This document shows positions 1 through 7,507 of a DNA stretch of 64,000 bases, in pieces. The number at the start of each line of letters is the position of its first letter. Positions within the stretch are counted from its first letter, which is position 1. A model generated the notes under the pieces. That model saw nothing but the letters and a program-made list of their open reading frames with translations, did not search any database and was not told the origin of the DNA. Source of the DNA: JADLHS01 sp020848635 (lineage in GTDB: Bacteria > Verrucomicrobiota > Verrucomicrobiia > Limisphaerales > JADLHS01); assembly GCA_037044975.1 (NCBI GenBank), contig JBAOIL010000026.1:186001-250000 (forward strand), written 5' to 3'. A program made the position numbers and the translations under genes.

Positions 1-1293
1 GAGAGCGGCGGCGAAAATGCCAAGTTCGGCTTGAGCACGGCGGAGCTGTTGGCGGCGACGGAACTGCTCAAGGCCGAAAAGCTGGGCCATTGCCTGAAGC
101 TGATCCATTTTCACATCGGCTCGCAGGTGCCGGACATTTTGACGGTGAAACGCGCGGTGCAAGAGGCGACGCGGTTTTACGCCAAACTCCGCAAGATAGG
201 TTTCGACATTGAATACCTGGACGTGGGCGGCGGGCTGGGCGTGGATTACGACGGCAGCCGGTCGGCATTTGACAGCTCGACCAACTACTCCTTGCAGGAA
301 TACACAAACGACATCGTTTATTACGTGGCCGATGTCTGCAACGCGGAGAAAGTGCCGCACCCGGACATCATCAGCGAAAGCGGCCGCGCCATCGTCGCGC
401 ATCACAGCGTGTTGATCGTGGAAGTGTTTGGGGCGATCGGCAAGACGCATCCGGACATCAAGTTCACTTACGGCGACAACGAGCAGCCCATCGTCCGCGA
501 ACTGCTCGACATTCAGAAAAACCTCGCGAAGCTGAACAAACTCGAGGCCTATCACGACGCCCAGGAACGTCGCGATGACGCGCAGCACATGTTCACGCTG
601 GGCCTGATGGATTTGCCGGACAAGGCGAAGATCGAGAATCTTTACTGGGAGATCAGCCAGGACGTGGTGGCGAGTTTCAAGGGCCAGGCCTACATCCCGG
701 AAGAAATCCGCAAGCTGGAAGACAGCCTCGGCGATCAATACCTCTGCAACTTTTCCGTGTTCCAATCCCTGCTGGATCACTGGGCGCTCGGCCAGTTGTT
801 CCCGATCATGCCGGTGAGCCGGCTCAACGAACGGCCGACCCGGGAGGCGACGCTGGTGGACATCACCTGCGATTCCGACGGGCAGATCAACAAGTTCATT
901 GACCTGCGGGACGTGCGCGACACGTTGCCGCTGCACCCGCTCAACACCAACGGCAACGGCCAACTCGAACCGTACTACCTCGGCTTCTTTCTCATGGGCG
1001 CCTACCAGGACATCATGGGCGATCTGCACAATCTCTTTGGGCGGGTCAACGAGGTGCATGTGTTCCTCGATCCTGATGAGCCCACGGGCTACTACGTCGA
1101 AGAAATCATCGAAGGCAACACCATCGTGCAATGCCTGGCGTCCGTGCAATACGACGAGAATGAATTGAAGCGCCGCATGAAAGTGCAGATGGACGAGGCG
1201 ATCAAGTCGGACCGCATGAAGCCGTCCGAAGCGATGCGGTTGCTGGACGATTACGAGCGCGGCCTGAAGGCGTACACCTACCTGAATTTTTGA
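1..1293 (+). CDS. speA: Biosynthetic arginine decarboxylase, C-terminal part (5' end outside window)
   Basis: PLP-dependent decarboxylation of arginine to agmatine, the first step of one route to putrescine and spermidine. The frame is open from base 1, so the true start lies upstream; the TTG at 31 is only the first internal start-like codon. Visible family landmarks are HFHIGSQV in the barrel domain near the beginning, ESGRAIVAHH, and the C-terminal sheet-domain signature DITCDSDGQINKF with the catalytic cysteine. The long helical stretch between barrel and C-terminal domain is typical of SpeA rather than of ornithine or diaminopimelate decarboxylases. About 430 residues are present; full-length SpeA is about 630-650, so roughly 200 N-terminal residues are missing. 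It ends in TGA and is followed by a 95-base gap. Confidence 0.95.
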   Translation, partial: ESGGENAKFGLSTAELLAATELLKAEKLGHCLKLIHFHIGSQVPDILTVKRAVQEATRFYAKLRKIGFDIEYLDVGGGLGVDYDGSRSAFDSSTNYSLQEYTNDIVYYVADVCNAEKVPHPDIISESGRAIVAHHSVLIVEVFGAIGKTHPDIKFTYGDNEQPIVRELLDIQKNLAKLNKLEAYHDAQERRDDAQHMFTLGLMDLPDKAKIENLYWEISQDVVASFKGQAYIPEEIRKLEDSLGDQYLCNFSVFQSLLDHWALGQLFPIMPVSRLNERPTREATLVDITCDSDGQINKFIDLRDVRDTLPLHPLNTNGNGQLEPYYLGFFLMGAYQDIMGDLHNLFGRVNEVHVFLDPDEPTGYYVEEIIEGNTIVQCLASVQYDENELKRRMKVQMDEAIKSDRMKPSEAMRLLDDYERGLKAYTYLNF

Positions 1294-1388
1294 AATGCAG
1301 AAGGAAGCATGGCGAATGAAGAATCGAAGCCACCGCCCACGCCTGGCGCCTGTTGCTTCATTCCTGACCTGGCCTGCTTCATTTTCGG

Positions 1389-2069
1389 ATGCCTGACACA
1401 CCGCCCAACCCCGAACTGCTTCGCGCCCTGGGCCGGCTCGTGCGGGGATTATCCGCCCTCTTCTGGGGTTTGCCCGCGGCATTGATCATCTGCGTGGGCA
1501 CGGCGACGGCGGGCTGGTTCAAGGCGTTCAGCATCGTCCCCGGTCTGGGCGCGACCGGTTTGCTATTGTTCGGCCTGTGGCAACTCGGCGCGTTCCAGCG
1601 GCAGGAACGCGCCTGGCGGGCGGCGCTGGACCGCGCCCGGCTCATCGGCCTGGTAAACTTTTTCCTCTGCCCTTTTCTTTACTGGTGGAACAAGATGCCG
1701 GACCAACCGTTCTTCAGCCTCGTGGTCGTCCTTCTGGCTTTGTCGGGCCTGCTGTTTCTTTTCAACCTCAACCTCGTGCTGGCGCGACTGGGGGAAATGT
1801 TGCCGGACGAAACCCTGCGGCAGGAAACGCGGCAATTTACCGTGATCAATCGCGGCCTGCTCGTCACGCTCCTGCTGGTGGTGGCCGCTTATGTGTTCGT
1901 CATGCAAATGCCGGATCTGCCGGTGCCGTTTCTCATGGTGATCGCGCGACTGGAACGGATGAGCCTGTGGTCGTTGATGATGCTCGTGCTGCTGCCGCTC
2001 TCCCTGACGATGGCGCTGATCTGGAAAACGAAGGAAGTGATTCTGGAAAGCGTCTTCGGTGCGAATTGA
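1389..2069 (+). CDS. Conserved membrane protein of unknown function
   Basis: A 226-residue protein starting at ATG 1389. I do not recognise the family. Hydrophobic segments lie at about residues 24-45, 54-68, 90-107, 115-135, 155-173 and 195-212, suggesting five or six membrane helices with short loops and no large soluble domain. An Arg-rich cytoplasmic-type loop (ERAWRAALDRARL) separates helices 2 and 3. Codon use and base composition match neighbouring genes. It sits between speA and the convergent mqnC, with no obvious functional tie to either. There is no N-terminal signal peptide beyond the first membrane helix. Confidence 0.7.
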   Translation: MPDTPPNPELLRALGRLVRGLSALFWGLPAALIICVGTATAGWFKAFSIVPGLGATGLLLFGLWQLGAFQRQERAWRAALDRARLIGLVNFFLCPFLYWWNKMPDQPFFSLVVVLLALSGLLFLFNLNLVLARLGEMLPDETLRQETRQFTVINRGLLVTLLLVVAAYVFVMQMPDLPVPFLMVIARLERMSLWSLMMLVLLPLSLTMALIWKTKEVILESVFGAN

Positions 2070-2163
2070 TGGGCCGATGGATCGCCGCATCCGCGCGTTG
2101 AGACGATCGCCTCGATGCGCGAACCGCAATTCCCGCCCCACGGGCGCAGTCGCGAACGGGCCG

Positions 2164-3255
2164 TCAGTTCAGCAGCCGATACCAGTTGTCGCGCTGATGC
2201 GGTTCGTAGCCGAGGTCCTTGATCAAGCGATGCATGTCGGCCACCCCGAGGCGAAAGGTGGCGCCGGCCTGGCTCACGACATTTTCCTCGATCATGATGC
2301 TGCCGAGATCATTCGCGCCGAACTTCAACGCCACCTGCCCGATGTCCGGCCCTTGCGTAACCCACGAGCTTTGCACGTTCTCGAAATTATCGAGGTAAAT
2401 CCGGGCCAACGCCTGTGTGCGAAGATAATCATGCGCTCCGACCGTCGGCGCCCGGAGCTTCGTGTGCTCGGCCTGAAACGTCCAGCCGATGAAGGCGGTA
2501 AACCCTTTCGACTTGTCCTGCTGCCCGCGCAAGCGCTCCAGATGTTCGATGCGATCTTCGATCGTCTCCACATGGCCGAACATCATCGTGGCGCTGGAGT
2601 TCAGGCCCAAACGGTGGGCCACATCCATCACTTCCAGCCAGTCATCGCTCATGGCCTTGAGCGGCGCGATGCGCTGCCGCACACGGTCCACGAGGATTTC
2701 CCCGCCCCCGCCCGGGATGGAACCCAGTCCCGCGGCCCGAAAGTCGGAAATGATTTTCTCCAGCGGTTCATTAAATACGTCGCGGAAATGAATGAACTCG
2801 CTGGGGCTAAAACCGTGGACATTGACCTGCGGCCATTTCGCCTTCATGTGCGCGAGCAAGTCCAGATACCACTGTTTGGTCAGCCTGGGATGATGCCCGC
2901 CCTGCATGAGAATCTGCGTGCCCCCCAGCGCGACCGTTTCGGCGATCTTCTGATCCATCTCCGCGTGGGAAATAACGTAGGCATCGTCCTCCTTTTCCGT
3001 CCGGTAGAACGCGCAGAACTTGCAATAGACATTGCAAACGTTCGTGTAATTGACGTTGCGGTCCACGATGTAGGTGACGACGTCGTTGCCGCGCCCCGCG
3101 TAGGCCTTGGCCTTGGCAAGCTGGCGGCGACGGTCGGCAAGCGCGCCGAGTTCTTCGAGCGGTAAATGATACAGCCGGAGCGCCTCGGCTGGGTTGATGC
3201 GCTGGCCGGCCCAAACTCTCTGGAGCAACTCGTCAAGCGACGCGTCGTAAATCAC
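2164..3255 (-). CDS. mqnC: Cyclic dehypoxanthinyl futalosine synthase (radical SAM)
   Basis: Radical SAM enzyme that cyclises dehypoxanthine futalosine in the futalosine route to menaquinone. The [4Fe-4S]-binding motif is seen as CNVYCKFCAFYR (CX3CX2C) around residues 74-85. MqnC-type motifs follow: GSIPGGGGEILVDRVR, FTAFIGWTFQ, and the C-terminal SSWVTQGPDIGQVALKFG and GSIMIEENVVSQAG. These distinguish it from the paralogue MqnE and from CofG/CofH. The 363-residue length is normal. It stands alone; no other mqn gene is in the window. The gene is convergent with the upstream membrane protein and starts at an ATG near 3255. It implies a quinone pathway different from the classical men pathway. 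Confidence 0.93.
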   Translation of the reverse strand: MIYDASLDELLQRVWAGQRINPAEALRLYHLPLEELGALADRRRQLAKAKAYAGRGNDVVTYIVDRNVNYTNVCNVYCKFCAFYRTEKEDDAYVISHAEMDQKIAETVALGGTQILMQGGHHPRLTKQWYLDLLAHMKAKWPQVNVHGFSPSEFIHFRDVFNEPLEKIISDFRAAGLGSIPGGGGEILVDRVRQRIAPLKAMSDDWLEVMDVAHRLGLNSSATMMFGHVETIEDRIEHLERLRGQQDKSKGFTAFIGWTFQAEHTKLRAPTVGAHDYLRTQALARIYLDNFENVQSSWVTQGPDIGQVALKFGANDLGSIMIEENVVSQAGATFRLGVADMHRLIKDLGYEPHQRDNWYRLLN

Positions 3256-3403
3256 GGCAGCAGACTAGCCAATAACCCAAAGGTTGCAACCGCGCTCTGT
3301 TCCCCGACGTTTGTGGGTCCAAGCCTGGATTTGACTAACTGAGATCCGCCGGCCTCATGGGCCGCCCGGTCGGCGATTCAGCGCCGGCTTTGAATTTCCA
3401 AGC

Positions 3404-3565
3404 TCACCGCGATGCCGCCGGCAGGCCATTCGTCGTACCGGTTGCCGGCGAAACGGTCGCGGATCGTGACCTGCCAAAGTCAATGAAGGCCCAGATCGCG
3501 AGCAGAAAAGTCGCGAAGGCGACGCCCATGATCAAGCGCAGGACCAGCCGATCCCGCCGGCTCAT
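3404..3565 (-). CDS. Small single-span membrane protein coupled to the metallophosphoesterase
   Basis: A 53-residue reading frame whose ATG overlaps the TGA of the metallophosphoesterase gene (ATGA), the usual arrangement for translational coupling. It starts MSRRDRLVLRLIMGVAFAT, has one hydrophobic helix at about residues 8-29 preceded by Arg residues (inside-positive), and then a short Ser/Thr/Pro/Ala-rich tail. I do not recognise a family. The overlap, the sensible membrane topology and the lack of any other gene in this gap support it; its short length is the main doubt. Confidence 0.5.
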   Translation of the reverse strand: MSRRDRLVLRLIMGVAFATFLLAIWAFIDFGRSRSATVSPATGTTNGLPAASR

Positions 3566-4473
3566 GCGGGGCGCCATTTCAGATCCACGATCCGGCCATG
3601 CTCTTTGTGCGTGGCGTCAATGCAGCGCAGCTCCAGTTTCAAGCCGTCCTGCCGAGCCGTGGCATGCACCCACCCGGCCGGATTGCTCGCCAGAAACGCG
3701 TAAGCCACCGGGGGCAGGTTAATGAGATGAATCCCGCTCGAATCCGCGGTTACTTTCCAGTTGTGGGTATGGCCAAAAATGAACGCTTTGACCTGGGAAC
3801 GCGGGCGGATGACTTGAAACAACTCCTCCGTGTCCTTCAGTCCGCGGATGCTTTCCGCCGTGCCGGGATTATGATGAATCAAGATCACCGCCGGTTTGTC
3901 GCGATTCGCGTCCAGCGCTTCCGCCAGCCAGGCCAGTTGCGCAGCCCCCAACGACCCGGGCGTGACGAGCGTCTGCTCCAAGGAATCCAGCAGGAACCAA
4001 TTCACCAGCGGCGAACGAACCAGCGCCACTTGCTTGTCCGCCACCGGCCGCTTCGCCGCCCGCTTCGCTTCGAGCGCTGCCCAAAAATTCTCACGTTGAT
4101 CGTGATTGCCCAGCGCGAGGTGCAACGGCAGGCCACCACCACGCAAGGGTTCCAGCAGGCCCGTCAGCGCCGCGTAGTCACCGGGTTCGCCTTTGCTGAA
4201 TGCGCAATCGCCGACGATAAAGACTCCAGCGGGCCGTTCCGGCCGGGCAAGCACCTCCTGCGACACCGCTTTCAAGTGGTCGGTCATGTTAATGGCCCGC
4301 TCAATTCGTTTTGGGTCGGCGGCGATGTGGGTGTCCGCCAGCAACGCCCAGGCGTTCGCGTCGGAGTCGTGCCCCGCGGCGAACAGTTCCGGACCGACCG
4401 CCAGACCGGCACCGGCGAGGAGACTGCGGCGGAGGAAACCCCGGCGGGAAAGGGGCGGCAGATGAATTGGCAT
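3562..4473 (-). CDS. Tat-exported metallophosphoesterase (calcineurin-like)
   Basis: A 303-residue phosphoesterase of the calcineurin-like fold. The N-terminus carries a twin-arginine signal (SRRGFLRRSLLAGAGLAVG), so it should be exported folded. Metal-binding motifs appear in order: LADTHI (D, H), IVGDCAF (GD), LALGNHDQRENF (GNHD), LIHHNPG (H) and FGHTHNW (GHTH). The substrate cannot be told from sequence; relatives hydrolyse phosphodiesters or phosphomonoesters. Start chosen at ATG 4473, directly before the Tat motif. The gene ends by overlapping the small membrane ORF at 3404-3565. Confidence 0.9.
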   Translation of the reverse strand: MPIHLPPLSRRGFLRRSLLAGAGLAVGPELFAAGHDSDANAWALLADTHIAADPKRIERAINMTDHLKAVSQEVLARPERPAGVFIVGDCAFSKGEPGDYAALTGLLEPLRGGGLPLHLALGNHDQRENFWAALEAKRAAKRPVADKQVALVRSPLVNWFLLDSLEQTLVTPGSLGAAQLAWLAEALDANRDKPAVILIHHNPGTAESIRGLKDTEELFQVIRPRSQVKAFIFGHTHNWKVTADSSGIHLINLPPVAYAFLASNPAGWVHATARQDGLKLELRCIDATHKEHGRIVDLKWRPA

Positions 4474-4631
4474 CCCGTTTCCTACGCCGGTCCGCGCGCG
4501 GGCTCAAGGAGAAATTTAGGGAGAACCGGCGGGCGCGCGGGTGATTTACGCGGTCAATCTACGCTTGCGCGCGGCGGGCACTGCGTCGAAACTTTTAGCG
4601 CGTTGCAGTTTGGGTACACACTGCGCCGCGC

Positions 4632-5159
4632 ATGCAGACTGAACCTTGCCAAACTCGCCAGCCATCGTGGTTGCGGACGATTCTCATCGGCCGGAATCCC
4701 CGTCGTACACTCATCCGCATCGTGGTAATCGTGGTGACGTGCTTCCTGCTGCGGGCCTTTGTGGTGATACCCATTCGCGTCAGCGGGCCGAGCATGCTGC
4801 CCACCTACAGAGCCGGGAGCGTCAATTTCGTCAACCGCCTCGCCTATCTCCGGCAAGAACCCCAACGCGGGGACGTCGTGGCCATCCGGCTGGCCGGAGA
4901 AAGCGTCATGTTTATGAAGCGTGTGATCGGCCTGCCGGGCGAAACCGTCAGCTTTTCCAGGGGTCGCCTCCTGATCAATGGTCGCCCCTTGGACGAGCCC
5001 TACGTGAAGTTTGCGTGCCACTGGGATTTCGTCCCGGACAGTTCCAAACTCAGTGACGACGAGTATTACGTTGTCGGCGACAACCGCACCATGCCACCCA
5101 CCGATCACACCCAGGGCGGCGCCAAGCGCGAACGCATTGTCGGTAAAGTTTTGCGATGA
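4632..5159 (+). CDS. lepB: Signal peptidase I
   Basis: Membrane serine protease (family S26) that removes signal peptides from exported proteins. A hydrophobic helix (about residues 27-47) is followed by the catalytic serine in SGPSMLPTY (Ser54) and the general-base lysine in FMKRVIGLPGE (Lys96). Later boxes VVGDNR and GGAKRERIVGKV are recognisable, though the usual SRxFG box is altered to NRTMPPTDHTQGG. At 175 residues it is a short, single-helix form. Its stop codon overlaps the start of the next gene (ATGA), so the two are probably co-translated. ATG 4632 is the only start before the membrane helix. Confidence 0.9.
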   Translation: MQTEPCQTRQPSWLRTILIGRNPRRTLIRIVVIVVTCFLLRAFVVIPIRVSGPSMLPTYRAGSVNFVNRLAYLRQEPQRGDVVAIRLAGESVMFMKRVIGLPGETVSFSRGRLLINGRPLDEPYVKFACHWDFVPDSSKLSDDEYYVVGDNRTMPPTDHTQGGAKRERIVGKVLR

Positions 5160-5695
5160 AGCTCGCCCGAAACCTAATTCTGATCGGGTTGCTGGTCGCG
5201 CTAAGCGTGTGGCTCTGGCGCTATTTTCATCCCTCCCCGCAGGACGCCATTCGCCGCCGGCTCGCGGACGTGGCCCGGACTGCTTCCTACACGGAGCCGG
5301 GCGGATTGTTTGCACGCGCGGCCAAGGCCCAAAAGCTCGCCAGCTACTTTGCGCCCGAGATCGCTGTCCGCATTGATTTGCCCGACCAAACCCGCCATGA
5401 AGCTGCCAGCCGGGATGAGATCATGCAGCGGATGCTGGCTTTGCGCACCTTCTCCCGATCGTTCAAACTTGAATTGCTTGACCCCAACATCACCGTCGGT
5501 GCGGATGGAAAGTCAGCGAGCGTGGATCTCACCCTGCGGGCCGAAACCCCGGCAGACCAGTATCAGATCGTGCAGGAAATCAAATGCACCCTGCGCCAGA
5601 TAGACGGGGAATGGATCATCATCCGCGTCGAAACCATCCGGACGCTCAATCGCGCGCCGTCCCCGCCCCGGCGCGGCACCCCGGCGCTCGCGTGA
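5156..5695 (+). CDS. Membrane-anchored NTF2-like (SnoaL-type) protein
   Basis: A 179-residue protein. Residues 6-22 form one membrane helix or uncleaved signal anchor, followed by an outward-facing domain of about 140 residues. The pattern of N-terminal helices and a curved sheet with ITVGADGKSASVDLTLRAE and GEWIIIRVETI resembles NTF2/SnoaL-like folds, which usually bind small ligands or act as non-catalytic scaffolds. No catalytic residues can be assigned. It overlaps lepB upstream (ATGA) and the DNA glycosylase downstream (GTGA), so all three are probably translated from one message. Confidence 0.6.
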   Translation: MKLARNLILIGLLVALSVWLWRYFHPSPQDAIRRRLADVARTASYTEPGGLFARAAKAQKLASYFAPEIAVRIDLPDQTRHEAASRDEIMQRMLALRTFSRSFKLELLDPNITVGADGKSASVDLTLRAETPADQYQIVQEIKCTLRQIDGEWIIIRVETIRTLNRAPSPPRRGTPALA

Positions 5696-6300
5696 ACCAA
5701 ACCGCCCTCCAACACCTGCGCCGTGCCGACAAGGTCCTCGCCCGCGTCATCAAGAAAGTCGGACCGTGCCCGCTCGCGCCCCGCCACGGGGTGCCGCCGT
5801 ACCAGGCGCTCGTCAAGTCCGTCACCTACCAGCAACTCAACGGCACCGCGGCCGAGACCATTTTCCGCCGGGTGCTTGCGCTGTTTCCCGGCCAAAGATT
5901 TCCCGCGCCCGAGGACATCGTGGCCGCGCCGGATGAAAAACTGCGAAGCGCCGGTCTGTCCCGCGCGAAAACGGCCGCCATCAAGGATATTGCCGCCAAG
6001 ACCCTCGAAGGCGTCGTCCCGTCGCGCCGGGTCATCGCGAGAATGTCCGACCCTGAAATCATCGAACAACTGACCACCATTCGCGGCGTCGGGCCGTGGA
6101 CGGTGGAGATGCTGCTCATGTTCACGCTGGGACGACCGGATATTTTGCCCGCGACGGATTACGGCGTGCGCAGCGGCTTTGCGCGGGTTTACGGATTGAA
6201 AGAGCTGCCGTCACCCAAGGAACTGGTCGCCCACGGCGAACGTTGGCGTCCTTATCGCACCGTGGCATCCTGGTATCTGTGGCGGGCCCTCGAGTTGTAG
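5692..6300 (+). CDS. DNA-3-methyladenine glycosylase II-like (HhH-GPD) protein
   Basis: Base-excision repair glycosylase of the helix-hairpin-helix GPD superfamily, AlkA branch, removing alkylated purines. The hairpin is seen in TIRGVGPWTVEMLLMFTLG and the catalytic Asp in PATDYGVRSGF, about 20 residues further on. I choose the GTG at 5692, which overlaps the preceding TGA and gives 202 residues. The frame can be extended upstream to 5584, but that part is Arg/His/Pro-rich and lies inside the previous gene. There is no AlkA N-terminal extra domain. The TAG stop is part of the palindromic repeat that begins at 6297. Confidence 0.88.
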   Translation: MNQTALQHLRRADKVLARVIKKVGPCPLAPRHGVPPYQALVKSVTYQQLNGTAAETIFRRVLALFPGQRFPAPEDIVAAPDEKLRSAGLSRAKTAAIKDIAAKTLEGVVPSRRVIARMSDPEIIEQLTTIRGVGPWTVEMLLMFTLGRPDILPATDYGVRSGFARVYGLKELPSPKELVAHGERWRPYRTVASWYLWRALEL

Positions 6301-6365
6301 CCGACGACGTCAGGAGGCGGATTCCCCGGCCAATACGCCGTTCCGCCTCCTCCCCTCGGCGGCTA
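6297..6365. repeat. GTAGCC-type palindromic repeat, full copy 1
   Basis: A 69-base imperfect inverted repeat. The left arm reads GTAGCCGACGACGTCAGGAG then GCGGA; the right arm is TCCGCC..CTCGGCGGCTAC. It could fold into one long hairpin in RNA or single-stranded DNA. The first bases supply the TAG stop of the DNA glycosylase gene. A second full copy lies at 21510-21575 and a half copy at 7384-7408. It has no coding capacity and no long T-run, so it is not a standard intrinsic terminator, although it may act as an RNA-stabilising hairpin. Confidence 0.8.
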
Positions 6366-6420
6366 CGATCCTGGACGAGAACTCTCGACTCCCCGTCCCT
6401 GTCGCCGTAATTTCGCGCGC

Positions 6421-7353
6421 GTGTTCGCGGCCTTCCTCTCCACGCTTCTGTTCTCGATCTCCGTCATCAGTGGCCATCGCACGGCCAAACTCATCGGCGG
6501 GGTCGAGGCCAACTTCTGGCGGCTCACGCTGGCGACGCTGTTCCTGAGCACGTGGGCCTTCACCGGGGGTCACGGCGTCACCGGCGCCGGATTTCCGCTC
6601 TTCTTTCTGAGCGGCCTTATCGGCATCGGCGTCGGCGACGCGGGATTATTCCAGGCGCTGCCCCGGCTTGGATCGCGCCTGTCGCTGCTGTTGATGCAAT
6701 GTCTGACCGCCCCCATTGCCGCGCTCATCGAATGGCTCTGGCTCGGCACCACGCTCAGCCCCACCCAGATCACCGGCGTCCTCGTCATTCTCGCCGGAGT
6801 CACCGTGGCGTTAATTCCGGGCGAACACCTCACGATCCCCCGCCCGCAACTCGTCACCGGCGGCCTCTTTGCATTGATCGGCGCAATGGGCAACGCGCTG
6901 GGCGTCGTGCTTAGTCGCAAAGCCTACGCCGTGACGCACGCCAACCAGGAATCGCTCGACGGCGGCACCGCCGCGTTTCAACGCATTCTCGGCGGCCTGC
7001 TCATCGCCGCGCTTTTGCTGTTGATCGCCAAGCGGCAATTCATTCGCTTGCCCAGGACGACCAACGACCACACTGCCGCGCCGTCTGTGCGCGACAAGTG
7101 GCGGCGTATCTGGCCGTGGGTAGCGATGAACAGCCTCGCGGGCCAGACCCTCGGCGTCAGTTGCCTGCAATGGGCCCTGGAAACCACGCCCACCGGCATC
7201 GTGATGTCCATCGTCGCGCTCACCCCGCTGACGGTCATGCCGCTGGCGCGGATCTTTGAAGGCGAAAAAATCACCGCCCGCTCGCTGCTCGGCGGCGCCA
7301 TCGCCGTGGCCGGCGTGGTGATGCTGACACTGTCGAAGTGGGCAGCGCACTGA
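6421..7353 (+). CDS. DMT-superfamily (EamA) transporter
   Basis: A 310-residue integral membrane protein of the drug/metabolite transporter superfamily with about ten predicted helices and the internal EamA duplication (first half to about residue 135, second half from about 148). Recognisable stretches are VEANFWRLTLATLFLS in the first repeat, LGTTLSPTQITGVLVILAG at the end of that repeat, and the closing FEGEKITARSLLGGAIAVAG of the second. The substrate cannot be inferred. The start is GTG 6421, just after the palindromic repeat; an extended hydrophobic N-terminus begins immediately. A 30-residue hydrophilic loop (around TTNDHTAAPSVRDKWRR) sits in the second half. Confidence 0.87.
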   Translation: MFAAFLSTLLFSISVISGHRTAKLIGGVEANFWRLTLATLFLSTWAFTGGHGVTGAGFPLFFLSGLIGIGVGDAGLFQALPRLGSRLSLLLMQCLTAPIAALIEWLWLGTTLSPTQITGVLVILAGVTVALIPGEHLTIPRPQLVTGGLFALIGAMGNALGVVLSRKAYAVTHANQESLDGGTAAFQRILGGLLIAALLLLIAKRQFIRLPRTTNDHTAAPSVRDKWRRIWPWVAMNSLAGQTLGVSCLQWALETTPTGIVMSIVALTPLTVMPLARIFEGEKITARSLLGGAIAVAGVVMLTLSKWAAH

Positions 7354-7383
7354 CAATCAAACCACCGGCTCAGACCTGCACCC

Positions 7384-7493
7384 GTAGCCACCGACGTGAG
7401 GAGGTGGAACGGTTTCATGTGCGTGCGTACCAATGGGCGCTCCGAGAATCAACGCCACCGTTGACTCCCGGAGCGTCGCACTCCGGGGAGTCG
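7384..7493. repeat. Half copy of the GTAGCC repeat followed by a second hairpin
   Basis: Bases 7384-7408 (GTAGCCACCGACGTGAGGAG then GTGGA) match the left arm of the repeats at 6297 and 21510, but no right arm follows. At 7463-7493 there is a separate strong hairpin with arms GACTCCCGGAG and CTCCGGGGAGTC. This compound element fills the gap between the converging transporter and secreted-protein genes. It may serve as a bidirectional transcription barrier, but it lacks T-tracts. Confidence 0.6.
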
Positions 7494-7507
7494 CTAGCAT
7501 CTACACG

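Noticed and set aside
2059..3165. Long open frame on the plus strand (about 370 codons)
   Set aside because: It is antisense to mqnC, which has a full set of family motifs. The plus-strand frame is His/Arg/Gln-rich with no recognisable domain.
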